Below are positions 1 through 4,377 of a DNA stretch of 5,330 bases, piece after piece. Both the position numbers and the translations under genes were made by a program. Source of the stretch: a bacterium (GTDB lineage Bacteria; Verrucomicrobiota; Verrucomicrobiae; JAJYAR01); contig JAJYAR010000221.1 in the NCBI GenBank assembly GCA_021779435.1, forward strand, positions 1-5,330. The letters are read 5' to 3'. Below the pieces are notes generated by a model. That model saw only the letters and a program-made list of their open reading frames with translations, searched no databases and was not told the DNA's origin. How positions within the stretch are numbered: position 1 is the first letter of the stretch; each line of letters begins with the position of its first letter.

Positions 1-1
1 G

Positions 2-763
2 AAGAACGGCGAGGCCGGCGTGGTGGTCAGTTGCGGCAACACCGGCGCGCTGATGGCCACCGGTACGATCAAGCTGCGCCCCATGGAAGGCGTCGCCCGC
101 CCTGCTCTGGGCGCGATCTGTCCCCGCGAAGGCGGTCATTTCGTGCTCATCGATGCGGGTGCCAATCCGGAGGCGAAACCCGAGCATCTGGTTCACAACG
201 CCATCCTCGGCAGCCATTATTGCCGCGTGATGCTTGGAGTGAAGTCCCCCCGCATCGGGCTGATGACCATCGGCACCGAGGAGGGCAAGGGCAACGCGCT
301 CATCAGCGAGACCAACGAACTGCTCAAACGCATGGACGGTCTGGTCAACTACACCGGGCCGATCGAGGGTTTCAACGTCTTCACCAAGCACGACCAGTTT
401 GCCCCCGTGGACGTCGTCGTCTGCGACGGCTTCGTTGGAAACATCATGCTCAAGAGCTGGGAGTCGCTCGTGAAGTTCTTCAAGGCGATCCTCAAGGAGG
501 AGCTTGGCGCCAACCCCCTCCGCGTCACCGGCGCGCTTCTCTCCCGCGGCGCCTTCAACGCGCTGAAGGAGCGGGTCAATCCCGAGCGCTACAGCGGGGC
601 CCCCCTGCTCGGTCTCAACGGCAACATTCTCAAGGCACACGGATCCTCGAATCGGCGCGCAATCAGGAGCGCCATTCACGCCGCCAACGAAATCATCAAG
701 GCGGAGATGAACAGCAGGATCGAGGCTGATATAGCACGTGCGAACGAACGACTAGCTCTCTGA
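2..763 (+). CDS. plsX: Phosphate acyltransferase PlsX, 5'-truncated by the window edge
   Basis: PlsX converts acyl-ACP and phosphate into acyl-phosphate, the acyl donor PlsY uses to make lysophosphatidic acid; it is a peripheral membrane enzyme at the start of phospholipid synthesis. 253 residues are visible, and the frame is open to the left edge. The family is usually about 330-350 residues, so roughly 80-90 N-terminal residues lie outside the window. Family signatures seen in order are GNTGALMATG (visible residues 12-21), RPALGAICP, LIDAGANPEAKPEHLV, PRIGLMTIGTEEGKGN, VDVVVCDGFVGNIMLK, YSGAPLLGLNG and KAHGSSN near the C-terminus. The stop is TGA at 761-763. An internal GTG at 20 could be mistaken for a start, but the homology continues upstream of it as KNGEAG, so the gene is cut rather than short. 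fabH follows after 43 bp, the common plsX-fabH order, which suggests co-transcription. The identification is close to certain. Confidence 0.96.
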   Translation, partial: KNGEAGVVVSCGNTGALMATGTIKLRPMEGVARPALGAICPREGGHFVLIDAGANPEAKPEHLVHNAILGSHYCRVMLGVKSPRIGLMTIGTEEGKGNALISETNELLKRMDGLVNYTGPIEGFNVFTKHDQFAPVDVVVCDGFVGNIMLKSWESLVKFFKAILKEELGANPLRVTGALLSRGAFNALKERVNPERYSGAPLLGLNGNILKAHGSSNRRAIRSAIHAANEIIKAEMNSRIEADIARANERLAL

Positions 764-806
764 CGCAGCCATCGTCGGCTCGTCTGCGCCTTCAACGGTT
801 TCACGC

Positions 807-1799
807 ATGTCCAACCGCTCAACGGTCATTCTCGGCACCGGCTCCTACGCTCCAGCACGCGTGCTGACCAACGATGCGCTCGCGCATCTGGTCGACACTT
901 CGGACGAATGGATCCGGACCCGGACGGGTATCCGCGAACGCCGCATCGCGGCTCCCGGGGAGACGTCGTCCGACATGGCCGTCGCGGCCGCCAAGCGCGC
1001 CCTCGAGGACGCCCGGGTCCTGCCCGCCGAAATCGACCTGCTCATCGTCGCCACGGTCACGCCCGACCTGCCGATGCCGGCCACCGCCTGTTTCGTCCAG
1101 CACAAGCTCGGGCTCGCAACGACCACCGCCTGTTTCGACCTCAACGCCGCCTGCTCGGGCTTCATCTACGGAGTCGACACCGCCTCGGCCATGCTCGCGT
1201 CGGGCCGCCGGCGCAAGGCTCTCGTCATCGGCGTAGAGAAGCTCTCCTCCGTCGTCGACTGGGAGGACCGCACGACCTGCGTGCTGTTCGGTGACGGCGC
1301 CGGCGCGGCCGTGATCGGTCTTGGCGACACCCCGGGCACCGGTGTTCTCGGCGCAAAGCTCGGAGCCATCGGCGAGAGCACGGACCTTCTCCACATGGAG
1401 CGCAACGGCGTGCACGCCGCGTCCGCGATCGAGGCGATCGTGAATCACGGCCACGTGATCAGGATGAAGGGCAAGGAAGTGTTCAAGATCGCCGTCCGCG
1501 CGATGGAGGATGCCGCCCGTGAAATTCTGGAACAACACCACGTGCGGCCGGATCAGATTTCGCTCGTGATCCCCCACCAGGCAAATCTCCGGATCATCGA
1601 GGCCATTTCCCAGTACCTCGAACTCCCCATGGAGCGCTTCTACGTCAACGTCGACCGATTCGGCAACACGTCCGCCGCCTCGATTCCGATCGCTCTCGAC
1701 GAGGCCCGCCGGGCCGGCCGCATCAAGGCCGGCGACACCACACTGCTTGTCGCATTTGGGGCGGGCTTGACCTACGGGAGTGCCCTGATTCGCTGGTAA
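807..1799 (+). CDS. fabH: Beta-ketoacyl-ACP synthase III (FabH)
   Basis: FabH condenses an acyl-CoA primer (usually acetyl-CoA) with malonyl-ACP, the first step of type II fatty-acid synthesis in the cytoplasm. The protein has 330 residues, normal for the family. The N-terminal half shows TSDEWIRTRTGIRERR (31-46), typical of FabH. The catalytic triad is intact: Cys116 in AACSGF, His257 in IPHQAN and Asn287 in FGNTSAASIP. The thiolase-fold glycine-rich segment FGDGAGAAV spans 161-169, and the C-terminal FGAGLTYGSALIRW is also characteristic. The ATG at 807 places the usual short strand (STVILGTGSYAP) at the N-terminus, so the start is well supported although no purine-rich Shine-Dalgarno motif precedes it. 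The gene lies 43 bp after plsX and 11 bp before the BamD-like gene, so it is probably inside an operon. Primer specificity (straight or branched chain) cannot be read from the sequence. Confidence 0.97.
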   Translation: MSNRSTVILGTGSYAPARVLTNDALAHLVDTSDEWIRTRTGIRERRIAAPGETSSDMAVAAAKRALEDARVLPAEIDLLIVATVTPDLPMPATACFVQHKLGLATTTACFDLNAACSGFIYGVDTASAMLASGRRRKALVIGVEKLSSVVDWEDRTTCVLFGDGAGAAVIGLGDTPGTGVLGAKLGAIGESTDLLHMERNGVHAASAIEAIVNHGHVIRMKGKEVFKIAVRAMEDAAREILEQHHVRPDQISLVIPHQANLRIIEAISQYLELPMERFYVNVDRFGNTSAASIPIALDEARRAGRIKAGDTTLLVAFGAGLTYGSALIRW

Positions 1800-1810
1800 T
1801 CTCTTTCGCA

Positions 1811-2863
1811 ATGCGTTTCCACACAGGCCGCCTGCAGCGCTTTCTCATTCTCCTGATCTCGGGATTGTGCCTCATGGCCGCCGGGGCACGCGCCGACCTG
1901 GTGTGGAACCCGACGACCGGCTGGAGCGTCGAGGGCGGCGCCCTTTCCGGCCTGGCCGGCGCCGAGGGCAGGAATGCGCTGGACGTGATGAACAAGGCGC
2001 GCGCCGAGGAGGAGACCGGCAGCGTCCGGTCGCCCATCAGGAAGTACAACTCGATCGCGAAGAAGTATCCGAATTCGATCTACGCCCCCGAGGCTCTCTA
2101 TCGCGCCGCCCATCTTTACCTGAAGCAGCACAACTACAACAAGGCGTTCGACAGCTTCCAGCAGATCCTCTCGCGCTATCCGAACACCCGCCGCTTCAAC
2201 GAAATCGTCGGAGAGCAGTACCGGATCGCCAGCGCCCTCCTCGATGGCGCGCGCGGTCGCATGTTCTGGGGACTCCTGCCGGGCTTCCAGCAGCGGGAAA
2301 AGTCCATCGGCTACTTCGAGACGATCGTCGCGAACGCTCCGTACAGCGATTACGCCCCGCTCGCGCTCATGAACGTTGCCCGCGGCTACACGTACCTGAA
2401 GGAAACCGAGGCCGCCATCGATGCCCTCGACCGGATGATCAACAGCTACCCGCAGAGCATCCTCGCTCCCGACGCGTACCTGAAGCTGGCCCAGACGCAC
2501 GCCAAGCTCGTCGACGGTCCCTACTACGATCAGGCATCCACCAAGGAATCGATCACCTACTTCACGGACTACATGCTCCTCTTCCCCAACGACCCGCACG
2601 TCGCCACGGCGGAAAAGGGCCTCGACAGCATGAAAACCATGATGGCCGAGAGCAAAGTGAAGATCGGGGACTTCTACTTCTACAAGCGCAACAACTACAA
2701 GGCGGCCCGGGTGTTCTACAACGAGGCGATCACCGCCTATCCCGAGTCGGCCGTCGCGAATCGCGCCAAGGCAAAGCTCGCCGAGGTCGATGCCAGGGCC
2801 GCGCGCTACGAAAAGGAAAACGCGCCCGGCTCGCCGAAGAAGAAGCGTTTCTGGCTCTTCTGA
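1811..2863 (+). CDS. Secreted TPR protein, BamD/YfiO-like outer-membrane assembly factor
   Basis: A 350-residue exported protein built of TPR-like helical repeats. The N-terminus (MRFHTGRLQR, then a hydrophobic stretch from residue 11 to about 24) is a signal peptide with a probable signal peptidase I site after ARA (residue 28). Repeats of the form hydrophobic helix, 'YP', small residue, 'A..AL' occur around 79-105 (KKYPNS), 116-140 (SRYPNT), 166-196 (ANAPYSDYAPLAL), 203-230 (NSYPQS), 248-268 (LLFPND) and 284-325 (TAYPES). That spacing is typical of YfiO/BamD, which holds the BAM complex together in the periplasm and helps fold outer-membrane beta-barrels. Two things are odd. E. coli BamD is a lipoprotein of about 245 residues, but here the only N-terminal cysteine (Cys20, in SGLC) lacks a proper lipobox, and the protein is about 100 residues longer. 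The C-terminus is a basic then aromatic tail, SPKKKRFWLF. It could instead be a CpoB-like or general TPR scaffold. Position 67 bp before an LptE-like gene favours an outer-membrane role. Confidence 0.8.
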   Translation: MRFHTGRLQRFLILLISGLCLMAAGARADLVWNPTTGWSVEGGALSGLAGAEGRNALDVMNKARAEEETGSVRSPIRKYNSIAKKYPNSIYAPEALYRAAHLYLKQHNYNKAFDSFQQILSRYPNTRRFNEIVGEQYRIASALLDGARGRMFWGLLPGFQQREKSIGYFETIVANAPYSDYAPLALMNVARGYTYLKETEAAIDALDRMINSYPQSILAPDAYLKLAQTHAKLVDGPYYDQASTKESITYFTDYMLLFPNDPHVATAEKGLDSMKTMMAESKVKIGDFYFYKRNNYKAARVFYNEAITAYPESAVANRAKAKLAEVDARAARYEKENAPGSPKKKRFWLF

Positions 2864-2930
2864 TTTCCCGGCGACCGCCACCGCGGCCGCCTTTTTGCTC
2901 TCAGGGCAATCGAGCAACCCCGCGGCCATC

Positions 2931-3464
2931 ATGCGCACCCCACCCCTCCTTCGCACCGGACTGCCCGTCTGGGCCTTCGCAGTCCTTCTCGTGGCCGGAC
3001 TGTTTCAGGGCTGCAGCCATTACCGGCTCGGGACCGACTCCCAGCCTGCCTTCCACACCGTTTACGTCGCGCCGGTCACCAACCGGACAAGCCTCCCGCA
3101 GGCCCGCGACATCGTGAGCACCCGGATCCGCGAGGCTTTCATCCGCGACGGGCGCGTCACCCTCGTCAATTCGCCCGCGGATGCCGAGGTCACGCTCACC
3201 GTCGCCATCGTCGACTATCACCGTGACATCGCCGCCGTGCGCGAAGGCGACACCGGCCTCGCGCGCAAGTTCGACCTCACGCTCGGCGCCGACTGCACGC
3301 TCACGAGACGCGATGGTTCCGTTCTGTTCGAAAAGCGGCGCATCGAGTCTCGGCGCGAGGCGTTCACCGACACCGGCCAAATCCAGTCTGAATACCAGAC
3401 GCTGCCCCTGCTCGCGGAGGCGCTCGCCACCAAGGTGACTCACGCGATGCTGGACGTCTGGTAG
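2931..3464 (+). CDS. lptE: LptE-like LPS-assembly lipoprotein
   Basis: A 177-residue putative outer-membrane lipoprotein. LptE plugs the LptD barrel and helps place lipopolysaccharide in the outer leaflet. The ATG at 2931 gives an N-terminus of basic residues, a hydrophobic core (about 11-25) and then GLFQGCSHYRLG, with Cys28 as the likely lipidated residue and Ser29 at +2, compatible with outer-membrane sorting. The segment YRLG followed by VYVAPVTNRTS (44-54), a conserved helix with REAFIRDGRV, and paired beta strands (VTLTVAIVDYHRD, TLTRRDGSVLFEKRR) match the small alpha/beta LptE fold. The reading frame is open upstream to 2790, but those starts lie inside the BamD-like gene and would bury the signal peptide, so 2931 is preferred. 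The lipobox departs from consensus at -3 (Phe) and -2 (Gln). LptE sequences diverge strongly, so the gene name rests on pattern and neighbourhood more than on clear similarity. Confidence 0.72.
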   Translation: MRTPPLLRTGLPVWAFAVLLVAGLFQGCSHYRLGTDSQPAFHTVYVAPVTNRTSLPQARDIVSTRIREAFIRDGRVTLVNSPADAEVTLTVAIVDYHRDIAAVREGDTGLARKFDLTLGADCTLTRRDGSVLFEKRRIESRREAFTDTGQIQSEYQTLPLLAEALATKVTHAMLDVW

Positions 3465-3486
3465 GTTTTCGCTGCTGCGAACACCT
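3463..3486 (+). terminator. Hairpin at the lptE stop codon, possible weak terminator
   Basis: Arms 3463-3472 (AGGTTTTCGC) and 3477-3486 (GCGAACACCT) pair at 9 of 10 positions around a TGCT loop; the one mismatch is T3467 against C3482. The hairpin begins inside the TAG stop of the lptE-like gene. No run of T follows, so it does not meet the usual intrinsic-terminator rule. It may act as a 3' end stabiliser, or mark where the envelope transcription unit ends before rpe. Confidence 0.35.
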
Positions 3487-3489
3487 TGT

Positions 3490-3504
3490 CGATGCCGCGC
3501 ATCG
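3490..3504 (+). other. Perfect 6-bp stem, 3-nt loop hairpin
   Basis: CGATGC (3490-3495) and GCATCG (3499-3504) are perfect reverse complements around a CGC loop, starting four bases after the previous hairpin. No T-tract follows. Two hairpins in tandem right after a stop codon suggest an RNA 3' end or processing site, but a short GC-rich stem like this also arises by chance in such DNA. Confidence 0.3.
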
Positions 3505-3544
3505 CCGACGGGAGCCGCCGCGCGACGAAGAACCCGGGAGAGGT

Positions 3545-3579
3545 TTGGACCTTGAACCTTGCCCCCTGAACATCGAACG
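3545..3579 (+). repeat. Degenerate 7-bp tandem array, consensus TTGAACC, five units
   Basis: Reading from 3545 in steps of seven gives TTGGACC, TTGAACC, TTGCCCC, CTGAACA and TCGAACG. Against TTGAACC there are 7 mismatches in 35 bases. The array lies in the gap between the lptE-like gene and rpe and ends where the hairpin before the rpe start begins. Period-seven intergenic repeats are a known class of bacterial short tandem repeats. Whether this one is functional (protein binding, spacing, replication slippage) cannot be told from one copy. Confidence 0.55.
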
Positions 3580-3593
3580 TGCGCAACGCGCAC
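3579..3593 (+). promoter_or_regulatory. Perfect 6-bp hairpin directly before the rpe start codon
   Basis: GTGCGC (3579-3584) and GCGCAC (3588-3593) are perfect reverse complements with an AAC loop. The hairpin ends one base before the ATG at 3595 and fills the region where a ribosome-binding site would sit; no Shine-Dalgarno motif is present. If it folds in the mRNA it would hinder ribosome loading, so it may tune translation of rpe. Function is inferred from position only. Confidence 0.35.
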
Positions 3594-3594
3594 C

Positions 3595-4257
3595 ATGACC
3601 TTCCCCACCCCGCTTCTCAGCCCTTCGCTTCTCGGTGGCGATCACGCGAACCTTGGAGCCAGCGCCCAGGTTGTCGCTGATCTCGGCCTGCCCTGGCTGC
3701 ATTGTGACATCATGGACGGTCACTTCGTGCCCAACCTCTCGTTCGGGCCGGAAACACTCGCGGCACTGAGGCGGGCGGGCTGCAGGCTGTTTTTCGACAC
3801 GCACCTCATGCTCGACGAACCTCACCGGTACGTCGAGGCGTTCGCCAAGGCCGGAGCCAACCTGATCAGCATTCACATCGAGCCAAGTTACGATCATCGC
3901 GGCACGCTCGGGAAGATCCGGGAACTCGGCTGCCAGCGGGGCATCGTCCTCAACCCCGGCACGCCTGCCAGCGCCATCGAACCGTTCCTGGGCGAGGTTG
4001 AACTCGTTCTGGTGATGACGGTGCAGCCCGGTTTCGGAGGCCAGTCGTTTCGACGCGACATGCTTCCGAAGCTGGCACAGATCGCCACGTGGCGCAGGGA
4101 ACGCGGCCTTTCGTTCCGGCTCGAGGTCGACGGCGGCATCGACGTGGCGACGGCCCGCGAATGCCGCTCGGCAGGGGCGGACACGTTTGTCGCCGGCACT
4201 TCTTTCTTCAAGGCCGCCGACCGCCACGCCTTTGCCGCCGCGTTCTCCGGCCTCTAG
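3595..4257 (+). CDS. rpe: Ribulose-phosphate 3-epimerase
   Basis: Rpe interconverts D-ribulose 5-phosphate and D-xylulose 5-phosphate in the pentose phosphate pathway, in the cytoplasm. The 220-residue product is normal in size for this (beta/alpha)8-barrel metalloenzyme. Substrate Ser11 sits in SPSLLGGD. Metal ligands are His36 and Asp38 (HCDIMDGHFVPNLSFGP), His70 (DTHLMLDEP) and Asp179 (LEVDGGI); Asp38 and Asp179 are the acid/base pair. The methionines that line the active site are kept (Met40, Met72, Met141). Phosphate-binding segments are VQPGFGGQSF (143-152), DGGI (179-182) and VAGTSFF (199-205). A TTG at 3559 would add 12 residues, but these have no family counterpart and would run through the hairpin at 3579-3593, so the ATG at 3595 is preferred. 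It is separated by 130 bp from the envelope genes upstream and 120 bp from the hydrolase downstream, so it may be its own transcription unit. Confidence 0.96.
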   Translation: MTFPTPLLSPSLLGGDHANLGASAQVVADLGLPWLHCDIMDGHFVPNLSFGPETLAALRRAGCRLFFDTHLMLDEPHRYVEAFAKAGANLISIHIEPSYDHRGTLGKIRELGCQRGIVLNPGTPASAIEPFLGEVELVLVMTVQPGFGGQSFRRDMLPKLAQIATWRRERGLSFRLEVDGGIDVATARECRSAGADTFVAGTSFFKAADRHAFAAAFSGL

Positions 4258-4270
4258 CCGGGCCGGCGGG

Positions 4271-4287
4271 CGCGGCGTCCGGCCGCG
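4271..4287 (+). terminator. GC-only hairpin just after rpe, possible terminator
   Basis: CGCGGC (4271-4276) and GCCGCG (4282-4287) pair perfectly around GTCCG, 14 bases after the rpe stop. A competing pairing also exists: GGCCGG (4261-4266) with CCGGCC (4279-4284). Neither is followed by a T-run, so an intrinsic terminator is only a possibility; in DNA this rich in G and C, such stems are common. Confidence 0.3.
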
Positions 4288-4300
4288 ATGCGACGCACCG

Positions 4301-4329
4301 TTGCCGCGTTGATGCGATCGCAGTATGCA
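4301..4329 (+). promoter_or_regulatory. Weak sigma70-type promoter candidate for the hydrolase gene
   Basis: TTGCCG (4301-4306) is a 4/6 match to the -35 box, and TATGCA (4324-4329) is a 3/6 match to the -10 box, with a 17-bp spacer. The boxes are poor, and the call rests mainly on correct spacing, position about 50 bp before the hydrolase ATG, and the 10-bp palindrome inside the spacer. Confidence 0.22.
4313..4322. promoter_or_regulatory. Perfect 10-bp palindrome, possible operator
   Basis: TGCGATCGCA reads the same on both strands and lies in the gap between rpe and the hydrolase gene, inside the spacer of the candidate promoter. Operators often sit there. Its core GCGATCGC equals the cyanobacterial HIP1 octamer, but I saw no second copy in the window, so a HIP1-like role is not supported. 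No regulator gene is in the window. Confidence 0.35.
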
Positions 4330-4346
4330 CTGTGCGCTCGACTCCT

Positions 4347-4373
4347 TTCACGGAATCGCACGTCTTGCGTGAA
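4347..4373. repeat. Inverted repeat before the hydrolase start, possible operator or leader hairpin
   Basis: TTCACG (4347-4352) and CGTGAA (4368-4373) are perfect reverse complements separated by 15 bases. The right arm ends four bases before the ATG at 4378. An inner alternative pair, CGCA (4357-4360) with TGCG (4366-4369), overlaps the right arm, so two folds compete. It could bind a regulator or form a leader hairpin; arms this short can also arise by chance. Confidence 0.3.
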
Positions 4374-4377
4374 CGTC

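Noticed and set aside
764..806. 5-bp inverted repeat CGCAG/CTGCG (764-768, 784-788) between plsX and fabH, considered as a regulator site
   Set aside because: The arms are too short, the spacer is 15 bases, and it does not resemble any fatty-acid regulator site I know.
819..1811. Long antisense open frame of 330 codons opposite fabH
   Set aside because: It mirrors fabH almost exactly, has no recognisable motif and is explained by GC-rich codon bias leaving stops rare on the opposite strand. fabH itself has an intact catalytic triad.
2790..2930. Upstream extension of the LptE-like gene from an earlier start
   Set aside because: It would overlap the end of the TPR gene and put 47 arginine- and serine-rich residues before the signal peptide, preventing export as a lipoprotein.
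2864..2930. CCGCGGCC copies at 2881 and 2920 and a 6-bp hairpin with one wobble pair at 2895-2909 in the gap before the LptE-like gene
   Set aside because: Short GC palindromes are frequent by chance here; the hairpin is weak and its T-run lies on the wrong side for a terminator.
1772..2956. Antisense open frame of 394 codons across the TPR gene, longer than the gene itself
   Set aside because: Its translation is low-complexity (rich in V, R, G, E and D), with no signal peptide, domain or motif; the sense frame has a clear signal peptide and TPR pattern.
1867..3117. + strand frame of 416 codons overlapping the TPR and LptE-like genes
   Set aside because: The product is an R/P/Q/H-rich composition typical of an out-of-frame reading in GC-rich DNA and would need two well-supported genes to be discarded.
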